Positions 53,496 to 62,218 of a stretch of DNA of 64,000 nucleotides are shown here, piece by piece; within the stretch, counting starts at the first letter, position 1; each line of letters starts with the position of its first letter. The stretch is from NCBI GenBank assembly GCA_910577115.1, contig CAJTMC010000004.1, positions 1 through 64,000 on the forward strand, written 5' to 3'. The position numbers and the translations under genes were made by a program. The stretch comes from an uncultured Lachnospiraceae bacterium. GTDB taxonomy: Bacteria; Bacillota; Clostridia; Lachnospirales; Lachnospiraceae. A model generated the notes under the pieces. That model did not search any database. It saw nothing but the letters and a program-made list of their open reading frames with translations, and was not told where the DNA came from.

Positions 53496-53555
53496 TTTCT
53501 CTCCATTCAAAAATCGGGAATTTCTATCAACAAATTTGAAAATTTTTCTTCACGC

Positions 53556-54311
53556 TTATTCCGTTAATTTTTTCACAAGCTTTTCAAATTTCGGAACAGA
53601 CAAAATCTCATTACTTACAAAGCTGCCATTATAAAACACTGCATATGTTGTCACCGCAGCAGGCGCATTCTGCGCCTTCTCCCTGCTGTCAATCAAAACA
53701 CTCCGGAAAGGAAGCTTTTGCGCTCTTGCCGCTTCTTCCACCAGCGGTACATACTTTGCGTTAAACGGACACTGGTTTGTCCAATAAAGTACAAATCCCG
53801 TTTCATCAATATGAGGATTTTTAACCTGTGGTTTAAAATTCGGTTTTGGCGACTCTGTATCAAACGGCAGATAGAGCAGCTCAAAGGAAGGCTCTGCTGT
53901 ATCTGCTGTCTGAAATCCTTTATGCTTCAAATAATCCGGATCAGACAAAAAAGACATCTTTTTAGCAGACGACAGGACACAGAGACCTTTCCTGCCTTTT
54001 TCCTTGCTGTCCCGTATGCATTCGTCAAGAAGCAGATTGGCGTTTCCATGCCCCTTAAACTGTCCCGATACCCAAAAACAGTCAATATACATATACCCCT
54101 CCGCCTCAATCGGCGCCCATGCATATTCGGCAGGCAGATACTCAATAAAGCATTTTCCGCGCACATTCCCCTTAAGAAATACAAGCCCCTCGTCAAACCG
54201 CTCCCGAAGCCATGCCTTCTTGCTCACTACCTGCGGATCGCTCTCTTTTGAGATTGCACAGCAAATGTGTTCTTTTTCGATATTTTCCGAAGTTACACGA
54301 ATTAGTTCCAT
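53556..54311 (-). CDS. GNAT acetyltransferase fused to a YoaP-like domain
   Basis: The 251-residue protein combines an N-terminal GNAT fold (about 1-150, with the acetyl-CoA loop GQFKGHGNANLLLDECI near 83) and a C-terminal YoaP-type thioredoxin-like domain (about 165-250, TNQCPFNAKYVPLVEEAARA with a single Cys in the redox-like position). This two-domain architecture is known from YoaP homologues; the substrate is unknown. A dyad at 54377, about 65 bp upstream, could serve a WYL regulator. Confidence 0.85.
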   Translation of the reverse strand: MELIRVTSENIEKEHICCAISKESDPQVVSKKAWLRERFDEGLVFLKGNVRGKCFIEYLPAEYAWAPIEAEGYMYIDCFWVSGQFKGHGNANLLLDECIRDSKEKGRKGLCVLSSAKKMSFLSDPDYLKHKGFQTADTAEPSFELLYLPFDTESPKPNFKPQVKNPHIDETGFVLYWTNQCPFNAKYVPLVEEAARAQKLPFRSVLIDSREKAQNAPAAVTTYAVFYNGSFVSNEILSVPKFEKLVKKLTE

Positions 54312-54376
54312 TCTTTCTTAACCTCCATACTGTCAAACTCTTTTCAGATATTCCATATACAGATTAGCACAAAACA

Positions 54377-54394
54377 ATGACAACTGTATGTCAT
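54377..54394. promoter_or_regulatory. Inverted repeat upstream of the GNAT-YoaP gene
   Basis: ATGACA-ACTGTA-TGTCAT is an inverted repeat of six with a six-base spacer. It lies between a remnant of a WYL regulator start and the GNAT-YoaP gene. Regulator identity is inferred. Confidence 0.45.
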
Positions 54395-54439
54395 GTTAAA
54401 AAAATAGAAAAGCTGTTTCAACATCTGCGTCAATACCTT

Positions 54440-54487
54440 TCATTCCAAATTGGCAAATATTCCAATCACTCTGTCAAGTTCCATCAT
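54440..54487 (-). pseudogene. Remnant of a WYL regulator N-terminus
   Basis: Fifteen codons read MMELDRVIGIFANLE followed by TGA, closely matching MKLDRMIGILSIL of the intact regulator at 53495; most of the first 30 bases agree. No further regulator sequence follows. It marks a duplicated or deleted regulator gene just upstream of the GNAT-YoaP gene. Confidence 0.55.
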
Positions 54488-54507
54488 ACTTATCCACATT
54501 TTTGTAT

Positions 54508-54825
54508 TTAATCATCACAGCGCATCCTAAACCCAAGAAATTGTTCTAAACTTTTTAATATATTCCCAATATGCATATTACCTTCACTGTATTCGCTTGT
54601 GATTATGGATACATAATTTGTCTCATCCTCATTATAATCAAGACAACTCCATGAATCCACATCTTTTACTTTCATCAGAGAAATACTCAGATACGGAGTT
54701 TCACTGTAAAATATTCCATTCAACTCTTCCTCAAAAAACCCTAATTTACACAAAAAATCCCGTATCTCAAATGTATTCCATGTATTTGAAAGACAGTCCG
54801 TTTTTATGTAATAATAATTGTACAT
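54508..54825 (-). CDS. Uncharacterised small acidic protein
   Basis: A 105-residue protein (MYNYYYIKTDCLSNTWNTFE, VSIITSEYSEGNMHIGNILK, ends FLGFRMRCDD) with no signal peptide or membrane segment. Its start lies 9 bp after the bcp stop, so it is probably co-transcribed. I do not recognise a family. The mixed alpha/beta pattern resembles small immunity-type proteins, but no toxin gene is adjacent. Confidence 0.6.
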   Translation of the reverse strand: MYNYYYIKTDCLSNTWNTFEIRDFLCKLGFFEEELNGIFYSETPYLSISLMKVKDVDSWSCLDYNEDETNYVSIITSEYSEGNMHIGNILKSLEQFLGFRMRCDD

Positions 54826-54834
54826 CTGCGTCGC

Positions 54835-55287
54835 CTACAATTCTGCAAGCATCTGTGCCGGATTTTCCGCCGCCTTGACTTTGCCAAACGCTTTCACAAT
54901 CATGCCTTCCTCGTCAATCAGATAGGTTGTCCGCACCACACCCATACTGACTTTTCCATAATTTTTCTTCTCCTGCCAAACACCATACGCCTGAATGCAG
55001 GAAAGCTCCGGATCCGAAAGCAAGGTGAACGGAAGTCCGTACTTTTCCTCAAATTTCTTATGCGATGCAACACTGTCCTTGCTGACACCGAGTACCACTG
55101 CGCCTTTTTCCTGAAACTGAGGATACAACTCACCAAAATTACACGCCTGTTTCGTGCAACCCGGCGTATTATCCTTTGGATAAAAATATAAAATCACTTT
55201 CTTTCCCTTGTATTCCTCCAATGTGTGCATCTGCCCGTTTTGGTCAGGCAGCGAAAATGTCGGTGCTTTTGTTCCAATTTGAAGCAT
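54835..55287 (-). CDS. bcp: Thiol peroxidase, bacterioferritin comigratory protein
   Basis: The 150-residue peroxiredoxin reduces hydroperoxides with thioredoxin. The peroxidatic Cys is in PKDNTPGCTKQACNF near residue 44, with a second Cys five residues later, the pattern of atypical two-Cys BCP enzymes. LPDQNGQMHTLEEYKGKKVI is the usual start. An AGGAGGA site precedes ATG 55287. Together with the flavodiiron protein gene it suggests oxygen-stress defence. Confidence 0.95.
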   Translation of the reverse strand: MLQIGTKAPTFSLPDQNGQMHTLEEYKGKKVILYFYPKDNTPGCTKQACNFGELYPQFQEKGAVVLGVSKDSVASHKKFEEKYGLPFTLLSDPELSCIQAYGVWQEKKNYGKVSMGVVRTTYLIDEEGMIVKAFGKVKAAENPAQMLAEL

Positions 55288-55428
55288 TTCGTTCTCCTCC
55301 TATCCGACTGCCGGATTCCTTGGTCAATCACAGCAGGTCTTCACAAATTATTTTATAAACAATCTTATTATACTATTGAAATCATAAAATATCTACCGCT
55401 ATATACCAGAACAACAATTTGTCATAAA

Positions 55429-56079
55429 TTAAATGATTCCATTTTCAAAAGCAATCTTGACTTGTTCCAAATCATCAAACTTTCCTATAATAATTTGCAA
55501 TATTTCTTCATCAGGCTGCCATAAATCAGGTATCATAACCGTTTTACACCCCGCCCTGTACGCTGACAGCAAACCATTCTTCGAATCCTCCAATGCATAT
55601 GTGTCCTTGGGTGCAGCATTTAAGAGTGCACACGCTTTCAAATAAATTTCCGGATTCGGCTTTGATTGTTCAATCATATCACCGCAGACAATTTCCGTAA
55701 AATACTCATATATTTTGGCATCCCGCAAATGTTTCTCTACCTCCCACTTTGGCGAAGATGAAGCTACTGCCATTTCTGCACTGTTTTCCTTTAAATATGT
55801 CAAAAGAACATGTAATCCTTTTTTAACAGGCACCTGATTCTTCGCATAATAATCCGCCAAAAATTCTTTTGTATATTTTCTAAGCTGCTGCTCATTGTAT
55901 CGTTCGCCAAATTCCGAAATCCATATTTCTTTTGATGCCGCTATATTCATTCCCAATGTTTTTAATGTCATATATCCGGCTTTCCCAATTCCCATCTGTT
56001 CACCGGCGTAATCCCATGCCTTGACAAATACGCTTTCGGTATCAAACATCAGACCGTCCATATCAAAAATAACGTTCAT
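55429..56079 (-). CDS. HAD hydrolase, beta-phosphoglucomutase-like subfamily
   Basis: The 216-residue enzyme has motif I in FDMDGLMFDTES (residues 5-16), a four-helix cap (about 18-80), motif II in MAVASSSPKWEVEKHL near 108, and motifs III/IV in KPNPEIYLKACALL and ALEDSKNGLLSAYRAGC near 180. It could dephosphorylate sugar phosphates or act as a phosphoglucomutase; the sequence alone does not decide. Confidence 0.92.
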   Translation of the reverse strand: MNVIFDMDGLMFDTESVFVKAWDYAGEQMGIGKAGYMTLKTLGMNIAASKEIWISEFGERYNEQQLRKYTKEFLADYYAKNQVPVKKGLHVLLTYLKENSAEMAVASSSPKWEVEKHLRDAKIYEYFTEIVCGDMIEQSKPNPEIYLKACALLNAAPKDTYALEDSKNGLLSAYRAGCKTVMIPDLWQPDEEILQIIIGKFDDLEQVKIAFENGII

Positions 56080-56219
56080 AACCTATATTCCCCCTCTTTC
56101 ACTCTTGATCTATGTTCTTATGCAATACTTTTTTAATATTATAGCATACAAAACGAAATCATAGAGATTAATTGTAAGATCTCACATCCAAAACAGACAT
56201 TAAAGAATGAAGCATGGCA

Positions 56220-56248
56220 TTGTGATACAATACGCAATATGTTATAAT
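56220..56248 (+). promoter_or_regulatory. Promoter of the PC4-like gene
   Basis: TTGTGA (56220-56225), 17 bp, TATAAT (56243-56248), about 50 bp before ATG 56299. Confidence 0.75.
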
Positions 56249-56298
56249 TTCAGTGTCCTTTATAGCAATAAATCATATTTTTCAAGGAGAAAGATTCA

Positions 56299-56550
56299 AT
56301 GAAAAAATATACAATTTTTAAACATCTAGGTGCTTTATCTCAATCAAACAATGGTTGGACAAAAGAACTAAATTATATTTCATGGAGTAACAGAGAACCT
56401 GTTTACGACATCAGAACATGGAACGAAGATCACACCGAGTATGGCAAAGGGGTTACGCTTACCATGCTACAAATGGATGCACTAAAAAAATTGCTTAATG
56501 AAATAAATATTAGAAATATAATGTCTTCTAATCAGAAAACTGCACAATGA
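56299..56550 (+). CDS. YdbC-like PC4-type single-stranded-DNA-binding protein
   Basis: The 83-residue protein (KYTIFKHLGALSQSNNGWTK, NREPVYDIRTWNEDHTEYGK, GVTLTMLQMDALKKLL) matches the bacterial PC4/YdbC family, homodimers that bind single-stranded nucleic acid through a curved beta-sheet. The role in bacteria is unclear. An AAGGAG site precedes ATG 56299, and a good promoter lies upstream. The next plus-strand gene follows after 62 bp. Confidence 0.88.
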   Translation: MKKYTIFKHLGALSQSNNGWTKELNYISWSNREPVYDIRTWNEDHTEYGKGVTLTMLQMDALKKLLNEINIRNIMSSNQKTAQ

Positions 56551-56612
56551 TATCTTCCAAAAACACAATAATATAACGGAGTTTACAATCAGCAAAGAAC
56601 GGAGTTTGTATT

Positions 56613-57143
56613 ATGTATTTTGAGGATTTAACAAAATATGAATATATGGCCACCGAAAATTCCCGAAACGTAGGTTGGTTAGAAAAAGGGCACTTTATCA
56701 ATAAAGGTGCAGTGCCGGATGAATTTGTAAAAAAGCTTTGGAAATATTTGCGATATCCAGTACAGGTTTGTAGAGGATTCCATGTCTGCGATTTCTGCAA
56801 AATAACGAAAACAGGTGTCCCTACTGTTACATATAAAGGCGAAACGCGGGAAGTTGGTTATTATGAAATCCGCGTTTGGGACGAAAATGGAGACATGTAT
56901 GCAGCTCCCAGTCTCATTCTTCATTACATTTTAGCGCATGGCTATAAACCGCCACAAGAATTTATTGATGCAGTAATCAATTCGCCAGATGCATCCTCTG
57001 AGGAATACTATCAGAAAATTTTAGCATATTCAAACGGTTACGATTTTTGGCTTGCGAGCGACTGTACCAAAAAGAAACATTCATCATTGTTTAAGAAATA
57101 TTGGGCGCAGCTTAGAAACAAAATCAAAGGTGCAGAATCTTGA
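56613..57143 (+). CDS. Conserved protein of unknown function
   Basis: A 176-residue protein with MYFEDLTKYEYMATENSRNV, NVGWLEKGHFINKGAVPDEF, RGFHVCDFC near residue 53, and APSLILHYILAHGYKPPQEF. I recall this pattern from a widespread uncharacterised family (annotated DUF7919 in some resources; unverified). The Cys-His cluster may bind metal. ATG 56613 follows ACGGAG. It appears to share the transcript of the PC4-like gene and ends in a hairpin. Confidence 0.75.
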   Translation: MYFEDLTKYEYMATENSRNVGWLEKGHFINKGAVPDEFVKKLWKYLRYPVQVCRGFHVCDFCKITKTGVPTVTYKGETREVGYYEIRVWDENGDMYAAPSLILHYILAHGYKPPQEFIDAVINSPDASSEEYYQKILAYSNGYDFWLASDCTKKKHSSLFKKYWAQLRNKIKGAES

Positions 57144-57165
57144 TCTCTTGATAAAACTCTGCACC
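57129..57165 (+). terminator. Hairpin at the end of the 56613 gene
   Basis: GGTGCAGA (57129-57136) pairs with TCTGCACC (57158-57165). The following CTTGATTTGTTT is only partly T-rich. Confidence 0.55.
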
Positions 57166-57235
57166 CTTGATTTGTTTATCACTATTTTCATTGACGGTTA
57201 TTCTTTTATTGTAAAGCTATATGAAAGCCTTCCTG

Positions 57236-60200
57236 TTAAATCCCTTTAAAGCAAAAACTAAATTCCAGTTTTTTATCCGCAGCGATATGATATTCGTCAT
57301 GAACCGGCGCACCCCAGCTATCGTCACCGCCCACGCCCATCTGCTGTTTTGCCACGCGCACTACCGTATAATGTACTTTGGGCAGTTCATATGGGTGCTT
57401 TGCATTCTCCATCTCATGCGGTGTATAAGGAAGCGCTGAGAAATTAATAACATCTTCAACCGCCTCAAACAAAATACCTCTGCCCTTTCTGTCCGTAACC
57501 TTCGCCCAGCGAACATCAGTTTTGTTTCCACACTCCTGCGGCACCATATATGCTGCCATATTGTCAGAAACCATATTTTGGTAAATGCCAAGCTTTGCGC
57601 CCATTTTCCTGTCCTCATAAGTTTCCGCAGGACCGTTTCCGTACCATTCCACGCGGTCATAATCGGCATTAAACTTAAAAATCACGCCAAACTCCGGCAT
57701 ATCGCTAAGCCCTTTCACAGGCTCATAAGAAAGCGCCGTTTGAATCCGTCCGTCGCCATAAACCTTGTATTCCAACTGACATTCCGAAGCTGGTGAAGTG
57801 GGAAGCTTATAGAAAAACCGCACGCTTACATGGTCTTTTTCCTCACGCACCACAGGATTTTCATAAACCGTATCACCCGTCCTGCCCTGCTTTGCAATTC
57901 CTGCCTCCTTATGCGTTGCATACATACTCGCCAATTTCCACTGCCCCTGCCGCACGCACATATCGTTGCCCATATCGTTATCCGTCGGCGCACGCCAGAA
58001 ATTCGGCTTCGGGATTTCCTCAATCAGCTCTTTTCCCGCATACCGGTAAGAAGCAAGTCCGCCGTTTAACTCCGTAAAGAGCACGTCAAACTCTGCCCCG
58101 CGCACACCAATATTATGATTTCCGTAAATCACCGTAAACGGCTTGTCGACAGGCTTTACAGGCTCCTTCTGATTTGCAGTCACCGCCTGACCAAACGCCA
58201 CTTCGTATCCCCTGTCTGCCCAAAGCGTATCTTCCCTTAACCGGAACGAAATAGTCAGCGCATATTCTCCGCTATCTGAAGGCACTTCAAACGGCATCGG
58301 AAACCGCTTTCTGCTCTCAGGCTCCACAGCAATATCCGCAAGCTCCTTTTTCCCAATCAAAACACCATCTCTTGCAAGCTCTGCCACACATGCAAAATCA
58401 GCCGTTGACACAAAGAGATTTTTATTCCAAACTTCAAAATCCTCTTTCCCAATCGTGACAGCAATATTCTGATAAAGATACTTCACTTCCTGCATCTTCG
58501 GCGATTCATCGCGGTTTCCGCCATAGGCGATTCCGTTACCGCTAAAATTGTAGTCGGTAGGCCGCTCGCCAAAATCGCCGCCATATGCCTGAAACCACTT
58601 TCCATACCTGTCCTTTTTATAAATCGACTGGTCAATATAGTCCCAAATAAAACCGCCCTGATATCCCGAATCCTCCTTGTCCGCAAGATCCGTATATTTC
58701 TGCACCGCGCCAAACGAGTTGCCCATCGCATGTGCATATTCACAACTGATAAAAGGTTTTGCGTTTTCGTCCTTTAAATATTCCGCAATCTCCGCCGCCT
58801 TTGCATACATGCGGCTTTCCATGTCGGAGCTGTCATTGTAACGTCTGTCCTGAAAAACACCTTCATAATGAACAAGTCTTGTATCGTCCAGCTTACGGAA
58901 CAGATTTGACATCTCATAGATGGTTTCTCCTCCGAATGACTCGTTTCCCACAGACCAAATCACAATCGCGGGGTGATTCTTATCTCTTTGGAAGCAGGAA
59001 TTGATGCGGTCAAGCATCATCGCCTTCCACTCCGGCTTCCCGTTTGGCAGAATGAAATCTTCCTCCTTTTTCCCGCGCAGATACGCGTCCCATGTTCCAT
59101 GTGACTCAAGATTGTTCTCCGCAATCATATAAATTCCATAACGGTCACACAAATCATACACAGCCACATCATCGGGATAATGGCAGGTACGAATCGCATT
59201 AATATTGTTGCGCTTCATCGTGACAATATCCTTCTCAAGCTCCGCATAAGACACCTGTCTTCCCGAAACGGAGCTAAACTCATGGCGATTCGCTCCCTTA
59301 AACACAATACGCTTTCCGTTTATGAGCATACGGTTGTTTTTCATCTCAAATTTCCGAAAGCCTACATGCTGGGGAATGTATTCCACAACCTTTCCTTCGC
59401 TGTCAGAAACCTCAATTTCCAACTCATAGAGATAAGGCGACTCCGCACTCCATAATTTCGGCGCATTCACAGTTTCCTCAATTACAATCTCCAAAGCCGC
59501 GTCCACAGTGCGCTCAAAAACAATGCTTTCCTGATCCTTTAACACCACCTTTAAGCTGCCCGCCCCTATGACCTTAATCGCTGCCCAAAGCACTGCCTTG
59601 CTAAAGTCATCTCCGTCAAAAATTGTTTTTACAAAAAGATCCTCCACATGCGTCTTCGGTACCGCACGCAGCTCAACGCTACGATAAATTCCGGAAAAAC
59701 GGAAGAAATCCTGATCCTCGCACCAGCTCGATGAAGTCCACTTAAACACCTGCACTGCAAGCTTATTTTCTCCGTCCTTAATATACGGCGTCAAATCAAA
59801 CTCCGAAGGCGTAAAGCTGTCCTCACTGTAACCTACATACGCACCGTTGAGCCAAAGCGCCATACCGCTCTCCACACCTCTGAAATTGATATGAATATCC
59901 ATTCCCTTCATATGCTCCGGTATTGTGAAATACTTCACATAACTTGCCACAGGATTAAATCGCTCCGGTATCTCTCCGGGCAAAAGCTCCTCGCGCCCGT
60001 CCCAGGGATACTGCACGTTGGCATACTGCGGGATATCATACCCCTCCATTTGGATATGCGCAGGGACGCGGATATCCGCCCAGCTCGTACAGTCATAATC
60101 TTCCGCCTCAAAGCCCTTAATCACAGAATTGTAATTGGGGGCATACGCAAATTTCCACACACCATCCAGCAAGGTGACAAGTGAGCTGTCGTTTAAAGAC

Positions 60201-60304
60201 AGCTCACCTTTCCCCGCATAAGTCATGTGTGCAGAATGTGCCGCAAGTACATTCTCCTTAAAAAATGTCGGATCCTTTACCTTTTCATAATCAAACATTG
60301 CCAT
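57236..60304 (-). CDS. lacZ: Beta-galactosidase, glycoside hydrolase family 2
   Basis: The 1,022-residue LacZ-type enzyme hydrolyses lactose and related beta-galactosides. The jelly-roll domain has FNPVASYVKYFTIPEHM near 110 and DQDFFRFSGIYRSVEL near 195. The TIM barrel has the acid/base Glu in IVIWSVGNESFGG near 458 and the nucleophile in FISCEYAHAMGNS near 514. The beta-sandwich small chain (NGGLASYRYAGKELIEE; APTDNDMGNDM) is complete. There is no signal peptide, so the enzyme is cytosolic. It is last in the operon after the binding protein and two permeases, behind an intercistronic hairpin. Confidence 0.96.
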   Translation of the reverse strand: MAMFDYEKVKDPTFFKENVLAAHSAHMTYAGKGELSLNDSSLVTLLDGVWKFAYAPNYNSVIKGFEAEDYDCTSWADIRVPAHIQMEGYDIPQYANVQYPWDGREELLPGEIPERFNPVASYVKYFTIPEHMKGMDIHINFRGVESGMALWLNGAYVGYSEDSFTPSEFDLTPYIKDGENKLAVQVFKWTSSSWCEDQDFFRFSGIYRSVELRAVPKTHVEDLFVKTIFDGDDFSKAVLWAAIKVIGAGSLKVVLKDQESIVFERTVDAALEIVIEETVNAPKLWSAESPYLYELEIEVSDSEGKVVEYIPQHVGFRKFEMKNNRMLINGKRIVFKGANRHEFSSVSGRQVSYAELEKDIVTMKRNNINAIRTCHYPDDVAVYDLCDRYGIYMIAENNLESHGTWDAYLRGKKEEDFILPNGKPEWKAMMLDRINSCFQRDKNHPAIVIWSVGNESFGGETIYEMSNLFRKLDDTRLVHYEGVFQDRRYNDSSDMESRMYAKAAEIAEYLKDENAKPFISCEYAHAMGNSFGAVQKYTDLADKEDSGYQGGFIWDYIDQSIYKKDRYGKWFQAYGGDFGERPTDYNFSGNGIAYGGNRDESPKMQEVKYLYQNIAVTIGKEDFEVWNKNLFVSTADFACVAELARDGVLIGKKELADIAVEPESRKRFPMPFEVPSDSGEYALTISFRLREDTLWADRGYEVAFGQAVTANQKEPVKPVDKPFTVIYGNHNIGVRGAEFDVLFTELNGGLASYRYAGKELIEEIPKPNFWRAPTDNDMGNDMCVRQGQWKLASMYATHKEAGIAKQGRTGDTVYENPVVREEKDHVSVRFFYKLPTSPASECQLEYKVYGDGRIQTALSYEPVKGLSDMPEFGVIFKFNADYDRVEWYGNGPAETYEDRKMGAKLGIYQNMVSDNMAAYMVPQECGNKTDVRWAKVTDRKGRGILFEAVEDVINFSALPYTPHEMENAKHPYELPKVHYTVVRVAKQQMGVGGDDSWGAPVHDEYHIAADKKLEFSFCFKGI

Positions 60305-60372
60305 AACTTATCCTCTTATATTCCTATTTTCCCGGCTTGTGTTGAAACAAACCTGCCTTGTGAAACCTTAGC

Positions 60373-60410
60373 AATTTCTTAGCCAGCATCTTTTGCCGGC
60401 AAGAAATTCT
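60373..60410 (-). repeat. Intercistronic hairpin between permease and lacZ genes
   Basis: AATTTCTT-a-GCC (60373-60384) pairs with GGC-AAGAAATT (60398-60408). It shares AATTTCTTAGCC and AGAAATTCT with the hairpin at 44142-44180 between csoR and copA, so both may be copies of a small palindromic repeat. Confidence 0.6.
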
Positions 60411-60417
60411 TACCACA

Positions 60418-61245
60418 CTATTTTACTGCACCTGTAATACCCTCTGCAAACTGCTTCTGCAAGATGAAGAAGATAATCATGGTCGGGCAAGAACAGAACA
60501 GTACGCCCATCATCAGCATACCATAATCAACAGTATAACCAGCTGCAAGATTTGCAATCAGCATCGGCATCGTCTGTGCGCGGTTGTCGCTCATTACAAC
60601 CTTTGGCCACAAATAGGCGTTCCATGCGTTCATAAAAGTAATAACCGCTGCTGCCGCATATGTCGCCTTCATAACCGGCATATACATCTTAAAGAAAATC
60701 TTAAACTCGCTCAAGCCGTCAATACGCGCCGCCTCCATAATATCAATCGGAAAGCTTCGCGAATTCTGCCGGAACATCATAATCAAAAACGGCGTAGAAA
60801 TCGAGGGAAGGATGAACGCCCAAACAGAATTCAAAAGCTTCATTTTTGATACCATTTTAAATAACGGGATAATTGTCGCAACCTGCGGTACCATCATCGC
60901 AAGCAGAAGGATCGAAAACAGGATATCCTTATACTTGTCATGGTAGAGCTCAAATCCATAGCCCGCAAGAGAACAAATCAAAAGCGCAATAATGGTCTGC
61001 ACGCCTGCATACAGGAACGAATTTTTTAACGCGCCCCAAAGATTCTGCTGTGCTAAAAGATTGGTAAAATTTTCTATGGCATGGGAACCAAATATAATCT
61101 TACCTCTTGCAACCTCTAATGACGTATTTGTCGCCGCAGTAAGCATCCAATAAAACGGGAACACCGATATTAATGATACAATGATTAAAAATATGTACGT
61201 TGGTATTAATCTTCTTTGAATATTAGAATGTCCTTTTTTAGTCAC
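60418..61245 (-). CDS. Carbohydrate ABC transporter permease, MalG type
   Basis: The 275-residue inner-membrane protein has six predicted helices. The cytoplasmic EAA loop reads EAARIDGLSEFKIFFKMYMP near 190, where it contacts the ATPase. GTG 61245 was chosen because AGGTGAT precedes it; an in-frame GTG at 61254 is nearer the ribosome-binding site. It overlaps the upstream permease gene by 8 bp. With its partner it forms the channel for the sugar delivered by the lipoprotein; no ATPase gene is present, so a shared MsmX/UgpC-type ATPase probably serves it. Confidence 0.93.
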   Translation of the reverse strand: MTKKGHSNIQRRLIPTYIFLIIVSLISVFPFYWMLTAATNTSLEVARGKIIFGSHAIENFTNLLAQQNLWGALKNSFLYAGVQTIIALLICSLAGYGFELYHDKYKDILFSILLLAMMVPQVATIIPLFKMVSKMKLLNSVWAFILPSISTPFLIMMFRQNSRSFPIDIMEAARIDGLSEFKIFFKMYMPVMKATYAAAAVITFMNAWNAYLWPKVVMSDNRAQTMPMLIANLAAGYTVDYGMLMMGVLFCSCPTMIIFFILQKQFAEGITGAVK

Positions 61246-62134
61246 GCTTATCACCTACTTTCATATTGATAGCCGAAAGTACGGCAACCATCACAAACAC
61301 AACAAACGACAATGCAGATGCATAACCAAAGTTCGCGACGAAATCACCAAACGAATTCTGATAGATATAGTGTGACATCGTAATCGTAGAGTTCGCAGGA
61401 CCTCCGCTGGTAAGGTTTACGGATTCGTCGAAGAGCTGTAATGTACCGTTGATTGACATGATACCTGTCATTACAATCGTCGGCTTTAAAAGAGGCACTG
61501 TAATTCTCCAAAACGTCTGCCATGCGTTCGCACCGTCAATCTTCGCCGCCTCATAAACAGAATACTCAATTCCCTGAAGACCTGCCAAATAAAATACCAT
61601 ATTATATCCGGTCCATCTCCAAATCAAAGCAATAATGATAATCATTCGTGCAGTACTCGTCGTTCCCAGAAAATTAATGTTTTCCTGAATCAGCCCCAAA
61701 TTCAAAAGCACCGAATTTACCAAACCGGTCGTGGCAAACATCGACTTAAAAATCAAGGAATAAGAAACCAGTGACATTGCACATGGAAGGAATACGCAGG
61801 TACGGAAAAGTCCCTTAAATTTCAAATCCTTATTGTTGAGCATCTGCGCTAAAAGCATCGCGATAACCAACATAATCGGTACCTGAATAATCAGGTAAAG
61901 GAAGGTATTTCCTACAGAACGAATAAACAGCTTGTCAGCAAACATTCGTTTGTAGTTATAAATGATTGGATCTACCCATTGCATGTTTGCGCTTGAACCC
62001 GTTTTCAGCGATATCAGAAATGCCTGTATCATTGGCCAAAAACTCATAACCGCAATCAGCAATGCTGCCGGCGCCAGATAAATCCAGCCCGCTCTATGCT
62101 GTTTTGCAAGCACACTTGAACTTTTTTTACTCAA
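61238..62134 (-). CDS. Carbohydrate ABC transporter permease, MalF type
   Basis: The 298-residue permease starts at TTG 62134, placed by AAAGGAGG eight bases upstream; the longer ORF back to 62188 would include the intercistronic hairpin and has no ribosome-binding site. Six helices are predicted, and the EAA loop EAAKIDGANAWQTFWRITVP lies near residue 205. It is the first permease after the solute-binding protein gene and is translationally coupled to the second. The neighbouring lacZ suggests lactose or galacto-oligosaccharide as substrate. Confidence 0.93.
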   Translation of the reverse strand: MSKKSSSVLAKQHRAGWIYLAPAALLIAVMSFWPMIQAFLISLKTGSSANMQWVDPIIYNYKRMFADKLFIRSVGNTFLYLIIQVPIMLVIAMLLAQMLNNKDLKFKGLFRTCVFLPCAMSLVSYSLIFKSMFATTGLVNSVLLNLGLIQENINFLGTTSTARMIIIIALIWRWTGYNMVFYLAGLQGIEYSVYEAAKIDGANAWQTFWRITVPLLKPTIVMTGIMSINGTLQLFDESVNLTSGGPANSTITMSHYIYQNSFGDFVANFGYASALSFVVFVMVAVLSAINMKVGDKRD

Positions 62135-62157
62135 TACAAAAACCTCCTTTAACCACA

Positions 62158-62185
62158 AACGGAGGAGCATACTATCTCCTCCGTT
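62158..62185 (-). other. Intercistronic hairpin between binding-protein and permease genes
   Basis: AACGGAGGAG (62158-62167) pairs perfectly with CTCCTCCGTT (62176-62185), with an eight-base loop and no T-run on the minus strand. Such hairpins commonly protect the 3' end of the binding-protein mRNA so that it is made in excess over the permeases. Confidence 0.75.
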
Positions 62186-62218
62186 CAATTTTAAACAGCT
62201 TTACGAATAAGCACGTAA

